A stretch of DNA of 8,879 bases, taken from positions 1 through 8,879 of the forward strand of contig CAOMFZ010000090.1 in NCBI GenBank assembly GCA_948482415.1, written 5' to 3'. Made by a program: the position numbers and the translations under genes. Shown piece after piece: positions 1 to 5,858 of the stretch (positions within the stretch are counted from its first letter, which is position 1; each line of letters begins with the position of its first letter). The DNA comes from an uncultured Mailhella sp. (GTDB taxonomy: Bacteria > Desulfobacterota > Desulfovibrionia > Desulfovibrionales > Desulfovibrionaceae). The notes beneath the pieces are model-generated. The model worked only from the letters and a program-made list of their open reading frames with translations. It made no database searches and was not told the origin of the DNA.

Positions 1-10
1 TACCAATCAT
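1..10 (-). CDS. atpH: ATP synthase delta subunit, first codons only
   Basis: Only the first three codons (Met-Ile-Gly) lie in the window; the gene runs off the left edge. The ATG at 10-8 overlaps the atpF stop TGA (9-7) in an ATGA arrangement, the usual sign of translational coupling. An AAAGG element at 25-21, ten bases upstream, can serve as its ribosome binding site. The identity comes from context: in F1Fo operons with a b'/b pair, the delta subunit gene normally follows atpF. The delta subunit would join the peripheral stalk to the top of the F1 head. The start is well supported; the identity is an inference from gene order. Confidence 0.6.
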
Positions 11-564
11 GAGAACACTACCTTTGATAAGGATTTTTCTATTAAAGCATTGTGAGCGCTCGTATCTAAGCGTGACACAATTTCTTTTTCCATTGTTTGG
101 ACAATTTCTTCTGCCATTTGTGCTTTAATTTTTTGTACTTCGGCATTGACATCTTGTTCTGCTGCAAGTCTGGCTTGTTCAATAATGCGTTCAGCCTGTT
201 TTTCAGCATCGGCAATAATAGCGGATTTAATGGCTTCTGCCTGCTTTTTGCCGTCTTGAAGAAGTTTACTGCATTCAACTTCAACAGAACGCAGACGGTC
301 TTCAGCAAGAGATAAATTATGTTCAGCCTGTTGTTTCAAAGCTTTAGCAGTTTCCAATTCTTCTTTGACTTGTGTCTGATGTTTAGCAAGGAAATTTTTA
401 ATAAGTTTTCCTGCTGCATACCAAATAATACCAATAAAAATAGCAGCGTTTAAAACTCTTAATGCAAAGTTGCCCCAAGGCAGTGCATGACCTTCAGATG
501 CATAGGCAAAATCAGCAGCAGCACAGAATAAAACGACAAATGCAAAAGAACTTAAATATTTCAC
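7..564 (-). CDS. atpF: F1Fo ATP synthase subunit b
   Basis: Encodes a 185-residue b subunit of the peripheral stalk, which holds F1 still against the rotor. The start is GTG at 564-562, preceded by a good GAGGAG ribosome binding site at 576-571 with a six-base spacer. The first 22 residues look like a cleavable signal peptide (hydrophobic stretch, then Ala-Tyr-Ala before Ser23). A second hydrophobic span at about residues 34-53 is the likely membrane anchor. The rest is a long charged helix rich in Ala, Glu, Lys and Gln (about 58-170), typical of the dimeric stalk coiled coil. It lies 20 bases after atpF' and overlaps atpH by four bases. The leader makes it longer than the usual 155-160 residues of subunit b. 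The family call is firm; the b versus b' assignment relies on gene order and length. Confidence 0.93.
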   Translation of the reverse strand: MKYLSSFAFVVLFCAAADFAYASEGHALPWGNFALRVLNAAIFIGIIWYAAGKLIKNFLAKHQTQVKEELETAKALKQQAEHNLSLAEDRLRSVEVECSKLLQDGKKQAEAIKSAIIADAEKQAERIIEQARLAAEQDVNAEVQKIKAQMAEEIVQTMEKEIVSRLDTSAHNALIEKSLSKVVFS

Positions 565-570
565 GAAACA

Positions 571-576
571 CTCCTC
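571..576 (-). promoter_or_regulatory. ribosome binding site of atpF
   Basis: GAGGAG, six bases upstream of the GTG at 564. It supports this non-ATG start, which begins the protein at the signal-like leader. No in-frame ATG near the 5' end has a comparable site. Confidence 0.7.
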
Positions 577-584
577 AAAAGTGA

Positions 585-1004
585 TTATGCTAAAATTTTT
601 GTCAATGCTTCTCTTGAATAAGCAGAAACATTTGCCTGCAAAGTTTGCAGCGCCTGCTGGCTTTCACTTTGAATTTTTTGTGTTGATTCCTGACGAATTG
701 CACGAGCTTCGTCGCTTGCTTTTCCAAGTACGCTGCGGGAGACATCTTCAGCACTTTTCTTGTATTCATCACGTTCTTTGGCCATTTGCGCACGAACAGC
801 CTGCAAACGTTCTTCATATTGAAGATTATATGTATTCATTCTTTGGGTGAAATTTTCTGTATCCTTATTATCAGCGTCAATAATGGACTTACGGCGGGCA
901 ATAACGCCGCGGATTGGCTTAATAATAAGAGAATTAATAATAAGTAACGAAATAAAAAAGTTAATCAGTTGTATAAAAAAAGTAATGTCAAGACTTATAC
1001 TCAT
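585..1004 (-). CDS. atpF': F1Fo ATP synthase subunit b' (b-type, first copy)
   Basis: Encodes a 139-residue b-type stalk subunit. A single membrane helix lies at about residues 8-28, rich in Ile, Leu and Phe, followed by Lys-Pro-Ile-Arg at the membrane edge and then a charged helical domain to the end. The ATG at 1004 was chosen because AAAGGA lies six bases upstream; an in-frame TTG at 1028 would add eight residues but would put that site inside the coding region. Paired with the different atpF next to it, this implies a heterodimeric b/b' stalk, as known in phototrophs, epsilonproteobacteria and desulfovibrios. It is the first gene of the ATP synthase block and sits just downstream of a predicted promoter. 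Genes atpB and atpE do not precede it, so the Fo a and c subunits are probably encoded elsewhere (inference). Confidence 0.92.
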   Translation of the reverse strand: MSISLDITFFIQLINFFISLLIINSLIIKPIRGVIARRKSIIDADNKDTENFTQRMNTYNLQYEERLQAVRAQMAKERDEYKKSAEDVSRSVLGKASDEARAIRQESTQKIQSESQQALQTLQANVSAYSREALTKILA

Positions 1005-1010
1005 ACAAAT

Positions 1011-1016
1011 TCCTTT
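1011..1016 (-). promoter_or_regulatory. ribosome binding site of atpF', deciding its start
   Basis: AAAGGA, six bases upstream of the ATG at 1004. It favours that ATG over the in-frame TTG at 1028. Confidence 0.7.
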
Positions 1017-1046
1017 CTCATAAGCCAAAATTATTTGTTCTTTTTA

Positions 1047-1073
1047 AGTATACTTTTTTTTTATTTGTGTCAA
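1047..1073 (-). promoter_or_regulatory. predicted sigma70-type promoter for the atp genes
   Basis: A perfect -35 box TTGACA (1073-1068) and a near-consensus -10 box TATACT (1052-1047) are separated by 15 bases. A 17-base spacer would use the weaker TACTTA (1050-1045). The spacer is A-rich, and the -10 lies in a ten-base palindrome AAGTATACTT (1055-1046). The promoter lies in the 100-base gap between the bactofilin stop and atpF', about 45 bases before the atpF' start. It would let the ATP synthase genes be expressed independently of the cell-shape genes upstream. No GC-rich terminator hairpin was seen after the bactofilin, so read-through into atp is also possible. Confidence 0.65.
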
Positions 1074-1104
1074 TAAATAAAACAAAGTACATTTATTCAC
1101 GAAG

Positions 1105-1452
1105 TTATTGGACTTCCGGCTCATTATTTCTGAGCATTTGAATTGTACCGTCTAAGATACCGCCGTCTTCCACAACCAAAGAAGGGCATTGGACTTTGCC
1201 TTTCAAAACACCGTCTCTGTGAATAGTTACATTTCTTTTGGCAACAACATCACCGGTAAATGCACCGGAAAGGTTCATTTCCCCGACATTGACAGTGCCT
1301 TCAATTTTTGAATCTTTGCCAAGCATAAGGATACCGTCAGATTCAATTTCACCGACAAATTGTCCATCAATGCGCACTGCGCCCTGGAAAGATAATTTTC
1401 CTGTAAAAAATGTCCCTGCTCCCATAAAAGCATTAATATCATCTTTAGCCAT
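1105..1452 (-). CDS. bactofilin (polymer-forming cytoskeletal protein)
   Basis: Encodes a 115-residue protein made almost entirely of the bactofilin domain (formerly DUF583). From about residue 10 to 105 it shows regularly spaced short beta-strands with Gly turns, as in Phe-Thr-Gly-Lys-Leu, Ile-Asp-Gly-Gln-Phe-Val-Gly-Glu-Ile and Ile-Glu-Gly-Thr-Val, matching the right-handed beta-helix of the family. Bactofilins polymerise without nucleotide into filaments, often membrane-associated, that scaffold cell-wall enzymes. The short N-terminus (about residues 1-9) may carry the membrane-targeting segment, but this is not obvious from sequence. The ATG at 1452 has a strong GAGAGGAG site just upstream, overlapping the end of the 15-base gap after rodA. 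Its place as the last gene of the elongasome block suggests a role in shape, but the specific function is unknown. Confidence 0.92.
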   Translation of the reverse strand: MAKDDINAFMGAGTFFTGKLSFQGAVRIDGQFVGEIESDGILMLGKDSKIEGTVNVGEMNLSGAFTGDVVAKRNVTIHRDGVLKGKVQCPSLVVEDGGILDGTIQMLRNNEPEVQ

Positions 1453-1467
1453 TATACTTTCTCCTCT

Positions 1468-2589
1468 CTAGGCTTTAAATACAAATCTATTAATCGAAAC
1501 GCTGAGCACAATTCCGATAAAAATGCAATTCACCAACATGGCAGTTCCGCCATAGCTGATAAACGGCAGCGGTATTCCAACAACGGGCATAAGCCCCACC
1601 ACCATTCCGGTATTAACCATAACCTGCCAAAAGAAGTAAAAGAAAATCCCAGCACAAAGCGTACTGCTGAAACGATCTTTTGCAAGACAGATAGTACTAT
1701 AAATAGAAAATAAAAAAAAGCAAAAAATTACCACCAAACTGACGCTGCCCACAAAGCCCCATTCTTCACCCAGCACAGCCACAGCAAAGTCTGTATGTTT
1801 TTCCGGCAAGAACCGTAATTGACTTTGTGTTCCTTCTTGAAACCCTTTTCCTGTTAACTCACCGGAACCAATGGCAATTTGAGATTGGATAATATGATAG
1901 CCGGCTCCTCTCGGATCACGGGTCGGGTCTAAAAAAGTTTTAATGCGTTCCTGCTGGTAATCATGCAAAGCAAACCAGCTCAAAGGAATTAATAAAGGAA
2001 TAATCACCAGACAAATACGGAGAACTTTCCATTTTATGCCATGAAAAAGCGCCATTCCGCCTATCAAAAATAAAATTGTCAAAGCAGTCCCCAAGTCCGG
2101 TTGTTTTGCAATCAGCGCAAAAGGAATAAGTCCGATAATCATTAATTTTGCTAACCGTATCCAGCCCAGGGTTTCTCCGTCTTTTGACAAATATCTTGCC
2201 CCCATCAGCAACACAGAAAACTTTGCAAATTCACTGGGCTGAATACTGAAAAATCCCAAATCAAGCCAGCGCTGAGCACCATACACCGTTTTGCCAAGCA
2301 CCGGCACTAAAATCAGCAAAATAAGAACAAACAAATAAAAAGGCAAAGAAAAATTTTCCAACACCTTATAGTTAATAACTGAAACAAAAAATAAAATAAT
2401 CAGCCCGACACCGCCCCAAATAAGCTGCCTTTCATAAAAAGGAGTATGGATAATGCCGTCCTCAAAACGAATACTGCTGGCTGAATAGAGATTGACAAAT
2501 CCAATAAAAAAAAGAACAAGGGTTGTAATAAATAATGCCCAATTCATATCAAGGAACATTTTTTTATTGGGAATATTAAAAAGTTTCAT
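1468..2589 (-). CDS. rodA: peptidoglycan glycosyltransferase RodA (SEDS family)
   Basis: Encodes a 373-residue polytopic membrane protein, normal for RodA. It polymerises lipid II into glycan strands for lateral wall synthesis, together with PBP2 encoded just upstream. Diagnostic segments are Gln-Pro-Ser-Glu-Phe (117-121), Lys-Gln-Pro-Asp-Leu-Gly-Thr-Ala (162-169), the extracellular Glu-Lys-His-Thr-Asp-Phe segment (263-268) and Pro-Phe-Ile-Ser-Tyr-Gly-Gly (342-348). Asp267 in the third segment matches the essential catalytic Asp of RodA. About ten hydrophobic spans are visible. The ATG at 2589 shares one base with the PBP2 stop (TAATG), and GGAGA lies eight bases upstream, so translation is probably coupled to mrdA. 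FtsW is the main alternative, but the neighbourhood argues for RodA. Confidence 0.96.
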   Translation of the reverse strand: MKLFNIPNKKMFLDMNWALFITTLVLFFIGFVNLYSASSIRFEDGIIHTPFYERQLIWGGVGLIILFFVSVINYKVLENFSLPFYLFVLILLILVPVLGKTVYGAQRWLDLGFFSIQPSEFAKFSVLLMGARYLSKDGETLGWIRLAKLMIIGLIPFALIAKQPDLGTALTILFLIGGMALFHGIKWKVLRICLVIIPLLIPLSWFALHDYQQERIKTFLDPTRDPRGAGYHIIQSQIAIGSGELTGKGFQEGTQSQLRFLPEKHTDFAVAVLGEEWGFVGSVSLVVIFCFFLFSIYSTICLAKDRFSSTLCAGIFFYFFWQVMVNTGMVVGLMPVVGIPLPFISYGGTAMLVNCIFIGIVLSVSINRFVFKA

Positions 2590-4379
2590 TACTTATTCTC
2601 CGGCGGGAATAAAAGTTTAATAATATCCCGAACAACAGGACCTGCGGCAGAAGAACCGCCGCCGCCGTGTTCCAGCATGGTGACAATGACATAACGGCGC
2701 CCGTCTTTTTCTGCATACGCTCCAAACCATGCATGGTCACGCTGTTTAAAATCCATTTCATAGTTTTTTACCCGTCTGTCGCCCTGCATTTTAATTTTTA
2801 CAACCTGCGCAGTACCTGTTTTTCCGCCTGTAATAACACCGTCGGTTTTGATAACTCTTGCTGTGCCGCGGGGTTCATTGGCTGTAGCAAACATATAATC
2901 TGTAATCATTTTGCAGTGTTCAGGGCTGATAGGCGTATAGCCGACAATTTCAGGTTCTACTCTTTTAACGAGCTGTGGTTTCAGCAATTTGCCGCCGTTG
3001 AGCAGAGAACTGATATACACACTTAATTGAATAGGCGTTACAAGCAAAAATCCCTGTCCAATGGACATATTAACCGTATCACCGTTTTGCCAGCGTTCTT
3101 TAAACCGTTTCAGCTTCCATTCTCTGTCTGGCACATTTCCTCGTGCTTCATGGGGCAGTTCAATGCCTGTTCTTCTGCCAAAACCGCATTTTTTGGCAAA
3201 ATCTGAAATATAATCGATGCCTAATTCCAATGATTTTTCATAATAATACACATCGCAGGAATACATAAGAGAATGTTTCAAATCCACAGCACCGTGCCCA
3301 AACTTGCTCCAGCAGCGGAATTGCGTATTCCCCAGTTTAAAAACACCGCTGCAGTGGACTGTACTTTTTGGATTGACGCCTTTTTCCAGCAATGCCCCTG
3401 CCATAACCAGTTTCCAGGTTGAAGCAGGCGGGAAAACACTTTGGATTGTTCTGTTCTGCAAAGGATTTCTTGGGTGATTTCTGACAGCGTCCCACTCCTT
3501 TTTGGAAAAACCTGTGACAAATAAATTATTATCATAGGAAGGCAGAGTCACAAGCGCGTCAATGGCACCCGTATCAGGGTTCATAACAATAACAGAGCCT
3601 GCATTGTCCTGCATGAGCTGTTCAATATTTTTTTGCAGCTCTATATCAATAGTCAAATAAATATTTTGCCCTGAGGAAGAATCATTGATAATCTCCCGGT
3701 GCAAAGAACGCCCAAAGACGTCAACTTCCATGGCGTCCATGCCTTTGACTCCGCGCAGAGTATCTTCCAAAACATATTCCAGCCCTTGTCTGCCAACAAT
3801 ATCTCCGAGACTCAGGCGTTCATCGTTTTTGAGTTCTTCCTGCGTCGCTTCCGCAACATAGCCCATAACGTGGGCAAGCAAATCTTTCTGCGGATAATGT
3901 CTGCGAGCCTTGGGAATGACATAAATCCCCGGCCATAAATGGACTTGCCCCTGAATAGCGGCAATTGTTTCAAAAGACACTTCATTAATAATAATGGGGT
4001 CAAAAGAACGGGCATAAACTTTATTTTTATTATATATGTTTAAAACTTCTTCATACGGCGTATTTGTCCATTCACTGATTTGTGCAAGGGCAGCATTCAC
4101 ATCCTGCACATCTTCACGCATAATCGCCAGCGCAAAAGTAATATAATTTTCAGCCAAAGGAACGCCATTGACATCGAAAATTTCCCCGCGGGCAGCATCT
4201 ACACGCGCAATTTTTGTTTTATTTTCAAGGGCTAAACGGGCAAACTCCTCACCTCTGTGAATTTGCAGATACCAATATCTGGCACAAAAAACAACAAACA
4301 AGAGTGCAATCAAAAATTGCAGTAAAAATAAACCCATACGAGGCGGTTCATAGGTTTTGCTTTCAATCTTGTTCGGCAT
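2589..4379 (-). CDS. mrdA: penicillin-binding protein 2, elongation transpeptidase
   Basis: Encodes a 596-residue class B penicillin-binding protein, close to the usual length of PBP2. It crosslinks new lateral-wall peptidoglycan in the periplasm as the partner of RodA. One membrane anchor lies at about residues 15-36. The pedestal domain follows, beginning with the conserved Arg-Gly-Glu-Ile-Phe-Asp segment (64-69). The transpeptidase motifs are complete: Ser320-Thr-Trp-Lys323 (SxxK), Ser374-Cys-Asp (the SxN position, in the SCD form usual for PBP2) and Lys520-Thr-Gly-Thr (KTG). Cys343, Cys356, His362 and Cys375 cluster between the first two motifs and may bind a metal. The ATG at 4379 lies inside the 3' end of mreD (17-base overlap), with AAAGG eight bases upstream. 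The gene ends one base into rodA. All features fit a functional enzyme. Confidence 0.97.
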   Translation of the reverse strand: MPNKIESKTYEPPRMGLFLLQFLIALLFVVFCARYWYLQIHRGEEFARLALENKTKIARVDAARGEIFDVNGVPLAENYITFALAIMREDVQDVNAALAQISEWTNTPYEEVLNIYNKNKVYARSFDPIIINEVSFETIAAIQGQVHLWPGIYVIPKARRHYPQKDLLAHVMGYVAEATQEELKNDERLSLGDIVGRQGLEYVLEDTLRGVKGMDAMEVDVFGRSLHREIINDSSSGQNIYLTIDIELQKNIEQLMQDNAGSVIVMNPDTGAIDALVTLPSYDNNLFVTGFSKKEWDAVRNHPRNPLQNRTIQSVFPPASTWKLVMAGALLEKGVNPKSTVHCSGVFKLGNTQFRCWSKFGHGAVDLKHSLMYSCDVYYYEKSLELGIDYISDFAKKCGFGRRTGIELPHEARGNVPDREWKLKRFKERWQNGDTVNMSIGQGFLLVTPIQLSVYISSLLNGGKLLKPQLVKRVEPEIVGYTPISPEHCKMITDYMFATANEPRGTARVIKTDGVITGGKTGTAQVVKIKMQGDRRVKNYEMDFKQRDHAWFGAYAEKDGRRYVIVTMLEHGGGGSSAAGPVVRDIIKLLFPPENK

Positions 4380-4830
4380 TTCTAAAACCTTTTCTCAAAT
4401 AACTGATTGCATGCCAAATAACAGGAGTTAATAACATCTGATACACACATTCATCACGCAAGGCATTATAATTAATATAAATATCCTGTACAGATGCAAG
4501 AACAGTCACAATAAAATAATGGGAAACGGAAAGTGCCAGACTAAGAAGCAGAATAAACATTAAACTTTCCACTTCAAAAAACCAGCGCCAGGCATAAAAG
4601 AATATAATTGTAAGGGCGTACCATAAAAAAACATTGCCAAAAGGCATTGTTCCCATACCCTCCTGAATACAAATAAAACTCCCAAGCACAATGCTTGTCT
4701 GCCATATTTTTTTTTCCTGCAGGGCAACAATAATTCCCGGAATAAAAAAATCAACGCCAATGGTATAAATCTGTAAAAAAATAGCAGCACAGGTATAGAT
4801 TAACCACCAGATAATATTTAAAACTTTCAT
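4363..4830 (-). CDS. mreD: rod shape-determining protein MreD (probable)
   Basis: Encodes a 155-residue hydrophobic membrane protein with about five membrane spans (roughly residues 5-20, 24-37, 44-58, 66-85 and 90-114). Size, topology and position directly between mreC and PBP2 all fit MreD, a poorly conserved elongasome membrane protein that works with MreC. No single motif proves the family, though the Gln-Glu-Gly region (56-58) in the middle of the protein resembles the membrane-embedded segment of MreD. The ATG at 4830 lies two bases after the mreC stop, with only a weak GGGG site about ten bases upstream, which suggests translational coupling to mreC. Its last 17 bases overlap mrdA. The call depends largely on context. 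Confidence 0.78.
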   Translation of the reverse strand: MKVLNIIWWLIYTCAAIFLQIYTIGVDFFIPGIIVALQEKKIWQTSIVLGSFICIQEGMGTMPFGNVFLWYALTIIFFYAWRWFFEVESLMFILLLSLALSVSHYFIVTVLASVQDIYINYNALRDECVYQMLLTPVIWHAISYLRKGFRNAEQD

Positions 4831-4832
4831 GG

Positions 4833-5792
4833 CTAATTTGCCCCGTTTGCATTCGCTTGTTCATCAAAGGCTTTTTCAATATCACCTTCTTGATTTTGGA
4901 CAAGAAACGGCGTTGCCATGGGTGAAAAAATATTATGCGGTTTCGGCGAATAAACAGGACTGCCTTCCGGTAAAATATGTTCAAAAGGATTTTGCAAAAA
5001 TAAAACTTCTTCTAATTTTTCAAAATTAACAAGCGGTTTTACTTGAATTTCAAGCATAAAATTAGAACTTTCTTCAATGCTGACAATTTCCCCCACAGGA
5101 ATACCTTTGGGAAAACTCAAATCCAAACCGCTGGTAAGCACCAGTTCCCCAACTTTTACATCTTCATTTTTCTTGACAAAGCGCATGGAAAGAAGCTGGT
5201 TATGCCCGTTTCCCTGCACAATGCCTGCAACTCTGCCCTTTTCGGTAAGAACAGAAACACTGCTGCCGGAATCTGTTATTAAAAGAGCAATAGACGTATA
5301 GGGACCGGCTTTGAGCACTCGCCCGATAAGACCGTCAGCATTAACTATGGGCGTGCCGACTTTTGAACCGCTGAAAAAACCTTTTGAAAGCACAAAGCTG
5401 TCAAAGAAATCATTTGCACCAAGACGCCATGTTAAAATTCGCACACCTTCCGCTTTCCAGTCCGCAGCATAATCAACAGATAAAAGTTTGCGCAGTCTTT
5501 CAAGTTCAGCTTTTTCTTCCTTGGCAGAAGCAAGTTCTCGTTTTATTTTGAAAAGCTCATCTTTTAACTGTTTATTTTCTTCATTTACACCCACAAGGCT
5601 GATATAATTATTCCAAAAATCAGAAACTGTTGTTGAGACATAGGTAACAGAACGCACGACAGCCCCGACAACTTCTATTCCAATATTGGTACTGATTTTG
5701 TCGAGCTTGCTTGTCCGTTCATTCCATGTATAAATTGCCAGAAAGAACATAAAAAGTAAGACAAAAACAACAATTAATCGCCTTGCATTCAT
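4833..5792 (-). CDS. mreC: rod shape-determining protein MreC
   Basis: Encodes a 319-residue bitopic inner-membrane protein of the elongasome. It has a short cytoplasmic N-terminus, one membrane helix (about residues 6-22), a periplasmic helical coiled coil (about 66-104, rich in Glu, Lys and Leu) and a double beta-barrel domain (about 112-268) with the conserved Gly-Leu-Ile-Gly-Arg-Val (154-159). The C-terminal 50 residues form a Pro- and Asn-rich tail beyond the core domain. MreC filaments activate PBP2-RodA. The ATG at 5792 follows an AGG element only six bases upstream, which directly abuts the T-tract of the mreB terminator, so no separate promoter fits immediately upstream. Expression must rely on read-through from mreB or on a promoter inside mreB that I could not recognise. 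Confidence 0.95.
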   Translation of the reverse strand: MNARRLIVVFVLLFMFFLAIYTWNERTSKLDKISTNIGIEVVGAVVRSVTYVSTTVSDFWNNYISLVGVNEENKQLKDELFKIKRELASAKEEKAELERLRKLLSVDYAADWKAEGVRILTWRLGANDFFDSFVLSKGFFSGSKVGTPIVNADGLIGRVLKAGPYTSIALLITDSGSSVSVLTEKGRVAGIVQGNGHNQLLSMRFVKKNEDVKVGELVLTSGLDLSFPKGIPVGEIVSIEESSNFMLEIQVKPLVNFEKLEEVLFLQNPFEHILPEGSPVYSPKPHNIFSPMATPFLVQNQEGDIEKAFDEQANANGAN

Positions 5793-5798
5793 GCTTAA

Positions 5799-5801
5799 CC
5801 T
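5799..5801 (-). promoter_or_regulatory. minimal ribosome binding site of mreC, adjoining the terminator T-tract
   Basis: AGG lies six bases before the mreC ATG and begins at the base after the run of eight Ts (5809-5802). It is short and weak compared with the sites of the neighbouring genes. Its position ties mreC translation initiation closely to the end of the terminator element. Confidence 0.5.
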
Positions 5802-5842
5802 AAAAAAAATAAATTCGGATTAGGCAGACCTAACCCGAATTT
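5802..5842 (-). terminator. intrinsic terminator or attenuator between mreB and mreC
   Basis: On the minus strand the transcript folds into a 14-base-pair stem (arms 5842-5829 and 5824-5811) with the four-base loop UCUG, followed by A and eight consecutive Us (5809-5802). The arms match perfectly except for one G-U wobble. In the opposite orientation that pair becomes an A-C mismatch and the trailing T-run is short, so the element works best for minus-strand transcription. It begins 16 bases after the mreB stop. Because mreC begins ten bases after the T-tract and no separate promoter is visible, it probably terminates only part of the transcripts. Confidence 0.88.
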
Positions 5843-5858
5843 TCAATTCATATTTTCA

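Noticed and set aside
1026..1028. TTG as the start of atpF'
   Set aside because: It has no ribosome binding site, whereas the in-frame ATG at 1004 has AAAGGA at ideal distance and begins right at the membrane helix.
2667..3026. A 119-codon open frame on the plus strand inside mrdA
   Set aside because: It lies opposite the conserved KTG-containing end of PBP2, and its product has an unnatural composition rich in Phe, Asn and Cys.
5811..5842. The mreB-mreC hairpin as a bidirectional terminator
   Set aside because: No plus-strand gene approaches it, the wobble pair becomes a mismatch on that strand, and the following T-run is short.
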